DNA of 34,907 nt, taken from the NCBI GenBank assembly GCA_964437445.1, contig CAYTGR010000048.1:1-34907 (forward strand), given 5' to 3'. Within the stretch, counting starts at the first letter, position 1, and each line of letters begins with the position of its first letter. The stretch comes from CAYTGR01 sp964437445 (lineage in GTDB: Bacteria; Chloroflexota; Anaerolineae; B4-G1; SLSP01). The position numbers were made by a program, and so were the translations under genes. Positions 23,621-31,664 of this stretch are shown here, in pieces. The notes under the pieces were generated by a model. The model made no database searches. It had not been told where the DNA came from and saw only the letters and a program-made list of their open reading frames with translations.

Positions 23621-26038
23621 CTACTGCACCACGGCGTGAACCTGCACCCCGGTCACGCCTGCCGGCGGCAGCGGGACCACGTTCCCTGTGACCGGCTGCC
23701 CGTCCACCGTCAGCGTCACGCTGTTCCCTGGCCCTTGTCGCTCCACCGTGATGGTATAGGTCACGCCCCGGAAGCGGCGCGTGGCGGTGAAGCCCTGCCA
23801 GCCGCTTGGCAACACCGGCGCAAGCTCCAGCCCGGCGTAGGTCGGGCGAATCCCCAGGATATATTGCGTCGCCGCCTGATAAGTCCAGGAGGCCGTGCCT
23901 GAAAGCCAGCTGTTGCGCGCCAGACCGAATTGCGGGTGTTCGTCGCCCAGGACGTTCTGCGGGTAGACATACGGCTCGCACTCGTAGGCGTCCAGCCGGT
24001 CGTTCTGCGCCGCCGGGTTGATCTGGGCATAGTACTCGTAGGCCCGGTCGCCGCGCCCGCTCAGCGTCTCGGCGATCATCACCCAGGGGTTGGCGTGGAG
24101 GAAGATGCCGCCGTTCTCCTTCGCGCCGGGTGGGTAGGTGGTGATACCGCCCTTCGCCGGATCAAAGCCGTTGAAGCCGGGGGCGCTCAGCTTGATGCCG
24201 TGGCGCGTGTTGAGCCGCGCGTAGACCGCATCCAGCGCTAAGCGGGCGCGCTCCGGCGGCGCGAAGCCGGCGATGACCGGCCACGATTGCCCGTTGGTGT
24301 AGATCTGCCCGTGCGCGTTGGCCTGCGAGCCGAGCGGGGTGCCATCGGCGTCAAAGTAGCGGATATACCAGCCGCCGTCCCAGGCGACCGCGTTGACCCG
24401 CTCGCGCAGGGCGTCGTAGTCGGCCTGATAGCGCTCGGCCTCCGCCATCTGCCCCAGGTGGCGCAACAGCGCTCTCATCTCCAGCAGTGCCTTACCGTAG
24501 AGCGCGGCGACGAAAAGCGATTCCGCGCCGGTGGGCAGGTTGACCGTGTCGTTCCAGTCGGCAAAGCCCAGGTGCGGCAGGCCGTGCGCCCCCACGTCCT
24601 GTCTGGTGAAGGCGAGCGCCCGCTGCAGGTGCTCTAACGCTGGAGTGGATTCCAGCGGTTGGCCTGCCTTGTCCTTGTCGTAGTAGGGGAGCATCTCCTC
24701 CAGGAAGGCAAAGTCGCCCGTCTCCTTGAGGTAGGCCGTCACCGCCAGCACCGCCCACAGGTGGTCGTCGCCGTAGTAGTGCGGGCGATCCTCTCGTTCC
24801 AGGGAGTCGCCCTCGCTGGCAACCATCGTCAGCGGCGTGTACTGGTGGTAAGCGGAGCCGTCACGTCGCTGCACCTGGAGCTGCTGTGCCAGCCGTTCCC
24901 GCGCCTCGGCGGGCTGGAAGGGGAGGATGCCCATGGTGTCCTGCGCGCTGTCGCGGAAGCCGACGCCGCGCCCACCAAAGCCGAGCTGGTAGAGCGAGAG
25001 ATCGCGCGCCCAGTTGAAGGTGTAGTAGCACTGGCGCGGGTTGTGGATGTTGAGCATGGTATTGAGCGCCGGGTCGGGCGTCTCCACGTGCAACGTGCCG
25101 AGGTAGCCGTCCCAGAAGCGCGCCTGCACGGCGAACGCCTCGTCCACGGCGGCGAGATCGCAGTAGCGCGCTACCTCCGGCTGCGCGGCCGCCACGCTCG
25201 CCGCCTGGCCCAGCAGCGTGATAAAGCGCACGGTCGCGCCCGGCGCGATCTCGCCCAGGGGCACCAGCAACGCGCCGATGTTATCACCCCGGTGGGCCTC
25301 GTAGTTGCTCAACGCCGGCTGCTGCAATGCCAGCGGCGCGGCCCAGGTCCCGTATTCGTGGTCGCCCAGGAAGCGCGCCCGGTCGGATTCAAACGATGTA
25401 AAGGGCCGGCTGGCCGTGAAGAAGTTGATCCTGAGATCGCGGAACATGAACGGATACTGGATCAGGAGCGGGTGGCCACCGGGGGTGGCGGCGGCGCGGC
25501 TCTGCATCGTCTGCGGGACCCAATCGGCGTTGGTGAACTGCTTGAGTGCGTCGGGGTGAGTATATTCCACCACCGGGATGGCTTCTACCGGCAGCGGTGT
25601 GGCGCGCAGGTTGGTCACGCGCACATCGCGCACCTCCACGCTTGCGCCGGGCGGGACGAAAATCGTCACTGCGGTACGCAGGCCGTAAAACTCGGAGACA
25701 ATCCGCGTGTAACCCAGGCCGACGTGGCATTCGTAGCGGTCGTAGCGGTCCAGCGTCGGGACGAAGAAGGGCGAGAAGACGCGGTAGCCGGCGCCCTCCG
25801 GGGTGCGCAGGTAGAGCGTCGTCCCCTTGAACTCCGAGGCGGGCAGTTGGGGGAGGTATTTGGTGATCCGGTTGAGCGCCGGATCGCCCTTGCAGAGCAG
25901 CGCCCCCCCGGTCTGGTCCACAAAGCCGCCGAAGGCGCGATTGCCGATGTAGTTGATCCACTTGGTCGGCGTCTTGGGCGTGGTGATGACGTATTCGCGG
26001 GCGCTGTCGTCAAAGTAGCCGTAGTACGAACTTTTCAC
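23621..26038 (-). CDS. GH94 glycoside phosphorylase, specificity unknown
   Basis: An 805-residue cytoplasmic inverting phosphorylase. It starts with GTG preceded by GAGGGT. It opens with the GH94 signature YYGYFDDSAREYVITTP, contains GRGVGFRDSAQDTMG (about 357-371), and has the catalytic ADWND at 493-497, where the Asp of DWND is the general acid. It cleaves a beta-linked disaccharide with phosphate to give a sugar 1-phosphate. It differs clearly from the cellobiose phosphorylase-like paralogue at 27639-30080 in the N-terminal half (about 40% identity by eye over the first 80 residues), so another substrate, such as laminaribiose or another beta-glucoside, is likely. Last gene of a four-gene unit with a GH5 enzyme. 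Its last ~78 residues are unusually close to the paralogue. Confidence 0.9.
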   Translation of the reverse strand: MKSSYYGYFDDSAREYVITTPKTPTKWINYIGNRAFGGFVDQTGGALLCKGDPALNRITKYLPQLPASEFKGTTLYLRTPEGAGYRVFSPFFVPTLDRYDRYECHVGLGYTRIVSEFYGLRTAVTIFVPPGASVEVRDVRVTNLRATPLPVEAIPVVEYTHPDALKQFTNADWVPQTMQSRAAATPGGHPLLIQYPFMFRDLRINFFTASRPFTSFESDRARFLGDHEYGTWAAPLALQQPALSNYEAHRGDNIGALLVPLGEIAPGATVRFITLLGQAASVAAAQPEVARYCDLAAVDEAFAVQARFWDGYLGTLHVETPDPALNTMLNIHNPRQCYYTFNWARDLSLYQLGFGGRGVGFRDSAQDTMGILPFQPAEARERLAQQLQVQRRDGSAYHQYTPLTMVASEGDSLEREDRPHYYGDDHLWAVLAVTAYLKETGDFAFLEEMLPYYDKDKAGQPLESTPALEHLQRALAFTRQDVGAHGLPHLGFADWNDTVNLPTGAESLFVAALYGKALLEMRALLRHLGQMAEAERYQADYDALRERVNAVAWDGGWYIRYFDADGTPLGSQANAHGQIYTNGQSWPVIAGFAPPERARLALDAVYARLNTRHGIKLSAPGFNGFDPAKGGITTYPPGAKENGGIFLHANPWVMIAETLSGRGDRAYEYYAQINPAAQNDRLDAYECEPYVYPQNVLGDEHPQFGLARNSWLSGTASWTYQAATQYILGIRPTYAGLELAPVLPSGWQGFTATRRFRGVTYTITVERQGPGNSVTLTVDGQPVTGNVVPLPPAGVTGVQVHAVVQ

Positions 26039-26076
26039 GTTGTTTACCCTCTATCGTCTGTTGTCTACTTCTCTTT

Positions 26077-27102
26077 TCACCGTTGACTGACGATGCGGAC
26101 CAGTTCTTCGTTCACGACCCGGCTCTGCGCATCCACCAGCCCGAAATCCATCTGCTTGTACGACCAGACGGCCCGGCCGATGCCGTGCTCGCGCAGCAAA
26201 GCGACGAAATCGCGGTGCCAGCGGAGGCTGCTCTCCATGGGGGCGCGATCAATCACGCCGTATTCGCCACAGTAGAGCGGCTTGCCGGTGCGCGCCATAA
26301 ACTCCAGGGCCGGCTGCAGTGCCTCCTCCAGTACTTGCCGGTTCAGGTGCGGTTGGAATTTGAAAGCCCCGACGTGTGCGTCGTCGGCGTGGGCCACCAG
26401 AAACTCCGCCAGGCCAGGACATTCGCCGGGATATTCCACCGTCTGGTTGTAGGCCATCATCAGCGGCACCCACGGGGCGTGCTGGTGCGTGAAAAAGAGT
26501 GGATCGTAAAAGTGAAACGTGTTGAGCAGATAGGGATCGTCGGGCAGGTCAAGTTCGGCTAAGCAGGCGGGCGAGTTGTACAGATTACTGCCGACAATGA
26601 TCCGGCGGGTTGGATCCAGGGCGCGGATAGCGGCAATGGTACGGCGGGCCAGCGCGTTCCACGGCGCGCTGTCGGGCAGGACGACCTCGTTGAGCAGCTC
26701 AAAGGTCAACCAGTCTCCCTGGTCCCGGTAGCGGCGGGTGAGCGCCTCCCAGAGTGCCACAAAGCGGTCCTGCAAGCTCGCGCTGCCGAAAAGGGCTGCC
26801 TCGGCCAGCGCGTCAAAACTGAAGCCCGGCGCTTTATGCAGGTCCAGGACGACGTTGAGCCCGTAACGGCGGCACCAGGTCAGGCATTGATCCACATAGG
26901 CCAGGCCCGCTTCGTTGAGCCCCGACGGCGCGGCCTCCAGGACCGGGTAATCCACCGGCAGGCGGACGTGATCCATCCCCCAGCTGGCGATCTGTTCCAG
27001 GTCGGCCTCGGTGATGAAGGTGCGGAAATGCTCATGGTCATAGGCGGCGTATTGGGAAAGCCAGCCGCCCAGGTTGACGCCGGCTTGTAAGAAAGACGAC
27101 AT
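26077..27102 (-). CDS. GH5-like beta-glucanase
   Basis: A 341-residue TIM-barrel glycosidase without signal peptide, so probably cytoplasmic. The ATG at 27102 is chosen because GGAGGG (27108-27113) precedes it; the frame extends to an unlikely TTG at 27135. The N-terminus GVNLGGWLSQ and SWGMDHVRLPVDYP are typical of GH5 (exo-1,3-/1,4-beta-glucanase type). The acid/base is Glu139 in FELLNEVV and the nucleophile is Glu280 in YCGEYGV; NTFHFYDPLFFTHQ holds the conserved His. It probably shortens beta-glucan oligosaccharides whose disaccharide products feed the two GH94 phosphorylases in the same operon. Linkage specificity cannot be told. Confidence 0.92.
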   Translation of the reverse strand: MSSFLQAGVNLGGWLSQYAAYDHEHFRTFITEADLEQIASWGMDHVRLPVDYPVLEAAPSGLNEAGLAYVDQCLTWCRRYGLNVVLDLHKAPGFSFDALAEAALFGSASLQDRFVALWEALTRRYRDQGDWLTFELLNEVVLPDSAPWNALARRTIAAIRALDPTRRIIVGSNLYNSPACLAELDLPDDPYLLNTFHFYDPLFFTHQHAPWVPLMMAYNQTVEYPGECPGLAEFLVAHADDAHVGAFKFQPHLNRQVLEEALQPALEFMARTGKPLYCGEYGVIDRAPMESSLRWHRDFVALLREHGIGRAVWSYKQMDFGLVDAQSRVVNEELVRIVSQR

Positions 27103-27160
27103 GGTACCCTCCATAAAAAAATAGTGTGCAGTCAATAGGGATTAATAGAGATAACCGGAA

Positions 27161-27628
27161 TCAGCGGGGCGGTGGCGGCGCTGATTCTGCCGGGTAGACC
27201 TGAAACCGGACCGAGCCGGGGGCCGAGCGGCGCGTCATGAACTGCGCAGCGAAGGAACGCGTGTAGCGCTCGGCGTCTGCCACGGTGTCCCACTCGTAGT
27301 AGCCGGCGAAATCTTCCGTCACGGGATCCACCAGCCACCGCTTGGAACGAAAGCCGGGCAGGCCGATATAAAACGGGATCGGCAGCCACGAAAAGGCGAT
27401 GTTGAGCCGGCGCGACATCCCCACCACGTGAAACTGCGGGATAAAAACCGCCCCCGGTGACGTGGGTTGGGCCGCCGTCGGCGTGACGACGAGATAACGA
27501 AACACAACAAACCGCTGCCCGCGCTCGTTGACAAATTCCGTGCCCACCTGGTCGCGCCCCAGTTGCACCCTGCCGGCCAACACGTACTGGCAGGTCTTGA
27601 GCAGCGAAGCCAGCGGATTCAAGGCCAT
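27161..27628 (-). CDS. Small protein of the beta-glucan operon, unknown
   Basis: About 155 residues from the ATG at 27628. A TTG at 27646 would overlap the GH94 stop by 8 bases; neither has a clear ribosome-binding site. I do not recognise a characterised family. The end part, YYEWDTVADAERYTRSFAAQ then RSAPGSVRFQVYP, resembles the ferredoxin-like dimeric alpha/beta barrel of monooxygenase-like proteins (YdhR/ABM type), but this is weak. The middle is hydrophobic (IAFSWLPIPFYIGLPGF). It sits between the two carbohydrate enzymes, but nothing in it suggests a sugar-related function; it may be a passenger gene. Confidence 0.7.
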   Translation of the reverse strand: MALNPLASLLKTCQYVLAGRVQLGRDQVGTEFVNERGQRFVVFRYLVVTPTAAQPTSPGAVFIPQFHVVGMSRRLNIAFSWLPIPFYIGLPGFRSKRWLVDPVTEDFAGYYEWDTVADAERYTRSFAAQFMTRRSAPGSVRFQVYPAESAPPPPR

Positions 27629-27638
27629 GGGGGGAGGC

Positions 27639-30080
27639 TTATCCAATCCGCGCGTGGACTTGGACTTCGGTCACACCGGCCGGCGGCAACGGAACCACGT
27701 TGCCGGTCACCGGCTGTCCATCCACCGTGAGGCTGACCTGATTCCCCGGCCCCAGCCGCTCCACCGTGATGGTGTAGGTCACGCCCCGGAAGCAGCGCGT
27801 CGCCGTGAAGCCCGGCCAGGCGGCCGGCAACACCGGCGCGAGCTGCAAGCCGGTATAGGTCGGGCGAATCCCCAAAATCCACTGCGTGATGGCGACGAAG
27901 TTCCAGGCCGCCGTGCCGGTCAGCCACGAATTCTTGGCCTCGCCGTGGGTGGGGGCCTCTTTGCCGGCGATGGTTTGGGCGTAGACATACGGCTCGCAGC
28001 GATGCACCTCGCTCTGGGCCTCCCGCGCCGAGGGATTGATCCGCAAGTAGTAGTTGTGCGCCTGGTCGCCGCGCCCGACGACCGTTTCGGCGATCATGAC
28101 CCACGGGTTGGTGTGGCAGAAAACGCTCCCGTTTTCCTTGTACCCCGGCGGGTAAGAGGAGATTTCGCCCAGGTGGAGCTGGTAGGAGGTGTAAGCTGGA
28201 TGTACCAATACGACGCCGTGGGGGGTCGCCAGCCGCTCGCGGACCGCCTCTAACGCTTGCACTGCGCGCCCATCCAGCACGCCGATGCCGGCCATCACGC
28301 ACATCCCCTGCGGCTCAATGAAAATCTGTCCCTCGGTGCATTCGTGCGAGCCGACTTTTTGCCCAAAGGCGTCGTAGGCCCGCAGGAACCAGTCACCGTC
28401 CCAGCCGTGCTCCAGCACCGTTTTCTCTATCTGGGTGGCAGCATCCATGGCCCAGGCTTCGTCAGCGCCGCGCCCGTACCGGTACGCCAGCGCGGCAAAC
28501 TCCTTCGCCGCCAGCACGAACAGCCCGCCGATGAAGATGGACTCGGCGGTTTTCCCATCTTGCTTGAGCGGCGCTACCTGGAACGATTCGCCCGGTTCGG
28601 CGGAGAAGATGTTGAGGTTGAGGCAGTCGTTCCAATCGGCGCGGCCGATCAGTGGCAGCCCGTGCGGACCTAAGTGTTCCAGCGTGTAGCGGAGGCTGCG
28701 CTGCAAGTGCTCGTAGAGCGGCGTCTCACTGCCGGGCTGGTTGTCATACGGGACGGGTTCGTCCAGGAGGCTCCAGTCGCCGGTCTCTTTGAGGTAGGCC
28801 GCGACCGCCAGCACCAGCCAGAGCGGATCATCGTTGAAACCGCTGCCGACCGCGTCGTTGCCCCGTTTGGTGAGCGGCTGGTATTGGTGATAAGCGCCGC
28901 CGTCGGGCAACTGCGTCGCCGCCAGGTCCAGGATGCGCTCGCGGGCACGCTCCGGGATCATGTGGACGAAGCCGAGCAGGTCTTGGGCCGAGTCGCGGAA
29001 GCCCATGCCGCGCCCGTAGCCTGATTCAAAGTAAGAGGCCGAGCGCGACATATTGAAAGTGACCATGCACTGGTAGGCGTTCCACAGGTTGACCATCCGG
29101 TTGGTGTGCTCGTCGGGCGTGGCGACCTGGAAGCGGCTCAGCAGGTGTTCCCAGTGCTCGCGCAGAGCGGTGCAGGCGGCCTCCACCGTCTCCGGCTGGA
29201 GATAGCGGGTGATGATGGGCGTCACGGTGCGTTTGTTGAGCACGCCGGGGGCCTCAAACTTGGCGTCAGGGGGATTCTCGTGGTAGCCGAGCACAAAGAT
29301 GAGCTGGCGCGTTTCGCCCGGCTGCAGGGCCAGTTGGACCTGGTGGACGCCGACCGGTGCCCAGCCGTGCGCGATAGAGTTGCCCAGCTGGCCGCGCTCC
29401 ACCGCTAACGGCGCGTCCCAGCCGCGATACGGGCCGAGGAAGGCCTCGCGCTGCGTCTCAAAGCCGACGGTCGGCGCCGCGCAGGCGAAGTAGGCGAAGT
29501 GGTTGCGCCGCTCGCGGTACTCCGTCTTGTGGTAGATGACGCCGTCTACCACCTCCACCTCGCCGATGTTGAAATTGCGCTGGTAGTTGGTTGCGTCATC
29601 GTGGACGTCCCACAGCGCGAACTCCACGCTGGCGAAGAGCGAGAGCGCGGCGGGAGTGGGGCGGTGGTTGGTCACGGTGACCTGCCAGAGCTCCAGCGTC
29701 TCGCCCAGGGGGACAAAGTAGCGGGTCTGCGCCTCAATCCCGTGATAGATGGAGCCGATGATCGTATAGCCCAACCCGTGCCGGCAGGTATAGGCCTCCA
29801 GCGCGGTGCGAGTCGGTTGCCACGAGGGAGACCAGAACACGCCGCTGGCCTCATCGCGCAAATAAATGTAGCGCCCGCCGCAATCATAAGGGACGTTGTT
29901 GTAGCGGTAGCGCGTGAGCCGCCGCAGTCGCGCGTCGCGGTAGAAGGAGTAGCCGCCCGCGGTGTTGGAGATCAGGCCGAAGTAGGCTTCGCAGCCCAGG
30001 TAATTGATCCACGGCAGCGGCGTATCCGGCCGGGTGATCACATATTCACGGTGGTTGTCGTCAAAATATCCGTAGCGCAC
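27639..30080 (-). CDS. GH94 cellobiose phosphorylase-like enzyme
   Basis: An 813-residue cytoplasmic phosphorylase. The GTG at 30080 is chosen because GGGAG (30085-30089) precedes it and the product then begins VRYGYFDDNHREYV, as the family does; a GTG 15 bases farther up is possible. The cellobiose-phosphorylase pattern is complete: PWINYLG then LISNTAGGYSFYRDARLRRL, RHGLGYT, GRGMGFRDSAQDLLGF, and catalytic RADWND (Asp485 in this numbering) followed by SIFIGGLFV. The reaction is cellobiose + phosphate giving glucose 1-phosphate + glucose; chitobiose phosphorylases are close relatives, so the call is likely but not proven. First gene of the operon, directly under a CelR-type operator and strong promoter. 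Confidence 0.92.
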   Translation of the reverse strand: MRYGYFDDNHREYVITRPDTPLPWINYLGCEAYFGLISNTAGGYSFYRDARLRRLTRYRYNNVPYDCGGRYIYLRDEASGVFWSPSWQPTRTALEAYTCRHGLGYTIIGSIYHGIEAQTRYFVPLGETLELWQVTVTNHRPTPAALSLFASVEFALWDVHDDATNYQRNFNIGEVEVVDGVIYHKTEYRERRNHFAYFACAAPTVGFETQREAFLGPYRGWDAPLAVERGQLGNSIAHGWAPVGVHQVQLALQPGETRQLIFVLGYHENPPDAKFEAPGVLNKRTVTPIITRYLQPETVEAACTALREHWEHLLSRFQVATPDEHTNRMVNLWNAYQCMVTFNMSRSASYFESGYGRGMGFRDSAQDLLGFVHMIPERARERILDLAATQLPDGGAYHQYQPLTKRGNDAVGSGFNDDPLWLVLAVAAYLKETGDWSLLDEPVPYDNQPGSETPLYEHLQRSLRYTLEHLGPHGLPLIGRADWNDCLNLNIFSAEPGESFQVAPLKQDGKTAESIFIGGLFVLAAKEFAALAYRYGRGADEAWAMDAATQIEKTVLEHGWDGDWFLRAYDAFGQKVGSHECTEGQIFIEPQGMCVMAGIGVLDGRAVQALEAVRERLATPHGVVLVHPAYTSYQLHLGEISSYPPGYKENGSVFCHTNPWVMIAETVVGRGDQAHNYYLRINPSAREAQSEVHRCEPYVYAQTIAGKEAPTHGEAKNSWLTGTAAWNFVAITQWILGIRPTYTGLQLAPVLPAAWPGFTATRCFRGVTYTITVERLGPGNQVSLTVDGQPVTGNVVPLPPAGVTEVQVHARIG

Positions 30081-30109
30081 TTTTCTCCCTCTCACTTTGC
30101 GCCAATTTC

Positions 30110-30123
30110 TGGGAGCGCTCCCA
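30110..30123. promoter_or_regulatory. CelR-type LacI-family operator
   Basis: TGGGAGCGCTCCCA is a perfect 14-bp palindrome, identical to the binding site published for the LacI-family cellulase regulator CelR of Thermobifida fusca, whose inducer is cellobiose. It lies directly after the -10 box and over the expected transcription start of the cellobiose phosphorylase-like gene, the classic position for a repressor. Confidence 0.85.
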
Positions 30124-30128
30124 ACAAA

Positions 30129-30157
30129 ATTATACCATAGGATTTTCTCTTTTTCAA
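30129..30157 (-). promoter_or_regulatory. Promoter of the GH94-GH5-GH94 operon
   Basis: On the minus strand -35 TTGAAA (30152-30157), a 17-base spacer and a perfect -10 TATAAT (30129-30134). The transcript would start at about 30122, inside the CelR-type operator. The -35 box borders the first dispersed repeat module. Confidence 0.85.
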
Positions 30158-30407
30158 GGGAATTCCCCCTGAACTGGCGTGCACCAGCCGTGGGATGAAC
30201 ATGTGAGCCGTGAGCGGTGAGCAGGAAACAGGAACTGCTACCTGCTGCTCTCTGCTCACTCCTTAACTGGTTTCTATTTTCAGAGGATTCCCCATGAACT
30301 GGCGTGCACCAGCCGTGGGATGAAAATTGGCTCGTAGTGCCGCGCTTCAGCGCGTTGGACGGCGCTAAAGCGCCTGACTACAAGCAAAGCGCTATTTTCA
30401 AAGGAGC
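30151..30407 (+). repeat. Composite dispersed repeat between the glucan and riboflavin operons
   Basis: Three parts follow one another. First a left module (30151-30199; GGGAATTCCCCCTG and GCACCAGCCGTGGGATGAA). Then the GTGAGCGGTGAGCAGG module (30203-30275), also found at 17987-18061. Last a full element (about 30275-30407), with the left module again and a core unit GTAGTG (30334-30339) to GACTAC (30376-30381) holding CGCGCTTCAGCGCG and GGCGCTAAAGCGCC, closed by CTATTTTCAAAGGAGC. The last element is nearly identical, in reverse, to 34719-34850. There is no coding capacity. Confidence 0.9.
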
Positions 30408-30419
30408 CCTCTGGCAGAG

Positions 30420-30447
30420 TTGTCAGCGACGCAAAGCATGGTATACT
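30420..30447 (+). promoter_or_regulatory. Promoter of the riboflavin-transport operon
   Basis: -35 TTGTCA (30420-30425), a 16-base spacer and -10 TATACT (30442-30447). RNA would start near 30454, about 13 bases before the riboswitch. Confidence 0.75.
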
Positions 30448-30466
30448 GGCATTAACAAGTGAATAA

Positions 30467-30596
30467 GATCCTTCGGGGCAGGGTGTAATTCCCGACCGGC
30501 GGTGAGGAGCAGTCTCCAAGCCCGCAACCCGCTTTTGGGCGGTGGATCCGGTGTAAGACCGGGGCCGACGGTAGAGTCCGGATGGAAGAAGGAATC
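30467..30596 (+). ncRNA. FMN riboswitch (RFN element)
   Basis: The conserved RFN boxes are in order: CTTCGGGGCAGGGTG (30471-30485), TTCCCGACCGGCGGT (30489-30503), AGCCCGCAA (30518-30526), then GGATCCGGTGTAAGACCGG, GGCCGACGGTAGAGTCCGG (30563-30581) and GATGGAAGAAGG. P1 pairs 30467-30474 with 30588-30596. FMN binding in this element switches off riboflavin synthesis or transport genes. Here it precedes an ABC transporter. The 5' strand CTTCGGGGC (30471-30479) can also pair with the 5' arm of the terminator (30639-30647), so folding of P1 on FMN binding would free the terminator. Confidence 0.96.
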
Positions 30597-30638
30597 AGCG
30601 CCATCACCGGCCATCTGTGCTGCCCGGTTGTGCTGTTT

Positions 30639-30664
30639 GCCCCGAAGTCGCTTCGGGGCTTTTT
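30639..30664 (+). terminator. Riboswitch-controlled terminator
   Basis: A perfect 9-bp stem, GCCCCGAAG (30639-30647) and CTTCGGGGC (30651-30659), with a 3-base loop, followed by five T. It lies between the FMN riboswitch and the permease gene (start 30681), so it is the expression platform. Confidence 0.95.
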
Positions 30665-30680
30665 GTATGGGGAGGCAGCG

Positions 30681-31562
30681 ATGACTTACAAGAAACAAAC
30701 TTTCTCCGGGACACCGCCCTGGGTCAAGGATGCGCCCCCTTCTCCGCTGGACGTCGGTGCGCGCGCTGCCCGGCAGGCGCTGTACCAGGGTCGCCTGGCG
30801 TTTGTTTATGCCCTGTCGTTGGGGTTGGCGCTGCTGCTGTGGCAAGGGGGGACGCTCTTGATTGCCGAGACGCCGCGCCGCTTCTTGTTGCCTGCGCCGG
30901 CCGAGGTCGCCACCCGGCTGCTGAAGTTGCTGGCCAACGGTACGCTGGTGCGCCACACCAGTGTCACGCTGCTGGAGATGAGCCTGGGCCTGCTGCTGGG
31001 CACGGTGACGGCGGTGCTGTTGGGCTATGCCCTGGCGCACAGCCATTTCCTGGGCCGGCTGCTGGAGCCCCTGGTGGTAGTGTCGCAGGCGGTCCCCATC
31101 GTGGCGCTGGCCCCTTTGTTGACCGTCTGGTTCGGACCGGGATTGCTCTCCAAAGTTTTCGTCTGCGCGTTGATTGTCTTTTTCCCCATTCTGGTAAACG
31201 TCGTCATCGGCCTGCGGGCGATTGATCCCCATCTGTGTGATCTCTTTCGTCTGTTGGAGGCCACCCGCTGGCAGCGGCTGCGCCAGCTGGAAGTGCCGGC
31301 CGCGTTGCCGGCATTCCTGGCCGGGCTGCGCGTCGGCGGGACGCTGGCCGGGATGGGCGCGGTGGTGGGCGAGTTCGTCGCCTCCAGCCAGGGGTTGGGC
31401 TATCTGGTCAAGCAGGGGCAAAATCAGTACGACCTGCCGCTGATGTTCGTGGCGATTCTCACCTTGATGGCGATTGCGCTGGCTGTCTACGCGCTGCTGT
31501 CCGGCGTGGAGCGCTCGGTCTTGCGGTGGCGTGTGCAGGAAGGCACGGTTTCCAAGGAATAA
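30681..31562 (+). CDS. ribX: Riboflavin ABC transporter permease (RibX-like)
   Basis: A 293-residue inner-membrane permease of the BPD_transp_1 (nitrate/taurine-type) family. The ATG at 30681 follows GGGGAGG (30669-30675); the frame extends back into the riboswitch, which is not coding. About six hydrophobic helices are visible, starting LAFVYALSLGLALLLW. The cytoplasmic EAA loop, which docks on the ATPase, is LLEATRWQRLRQLEVPAALP followed by LRVGG. Control by an FMN riboswitch and a partner binding protein of the NMT1/THI5 type match the RibXY riboflavin uptake system described in Chloroflexi. The substrate is inferred from this regulation, not from residues. Confidence 0.9.
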   Translation: MTYKKQTFSGTPPWVKDAPPSPLDVGARAARQALYQGRLAFVYALSLGLALLLWQGGTLLIAETPRRFLLPAPAEVATRLLKLLANGTLVRHTSVTLLEMSLGLLLGTVTAVLLGYALAHSHFLGRLLEPLVVVSQAVPIVALAPLLTVWFGPGLLSKVFVCALIVFFPILVNVVIGLRAIDPHLCDLFRLLEATRWQRLRQLEVPAALPAFLAGLRVGGTLAGMGAVVGEFVASSQGLGYLVKQGQNQYDLPLMFVAILTLMAIALAVYALLSGVERSVLRWRVQEGTVSKE

Positions 31563-31581
31563 GGAGTAGGGAAATAGGCTG

Positions 31582-31631
31582 GTAGTGCCGCGCTTTGGCG
31601 CGGCTGAGCTGGCGCTAAAGCGCCTCACTAC
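31582..31631 (+). repeat. Core unit of the dispersed repeat inside the riboflavin operon
   Basis: GTAGTG (31582-31587) and CACTAC (31626-31631) enclose CGCGCTTTGGCGCG and GGCGCTAAAGCGCC. It fills most of the 102-base gap between permease and binding-protein genes. The two inner palindromes would fold in the mRNA and may lower or stabilise downstream expression. Confidence 0.88.
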
Positions 31632-31664
31632 GAACATACTATTTCTTCAAGGAGGAGTTTTTTG

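Noticed and set aside
24659..26086. 475-codon plus-strand open frame opposite the first GH94 gene
   Set aside because: A Val/Gly/Arg-rich shadow of a gene with full GH94 motifs on the other strand.
30423..31637. 404-codon minus-strand open frame opposite the riboswitch and permease
   Set aside because: It is antisense to a clear FMN riboswitch and a recognisable permease; its Gln/Arg-rich product is the typical shadow of a high-GC gene.
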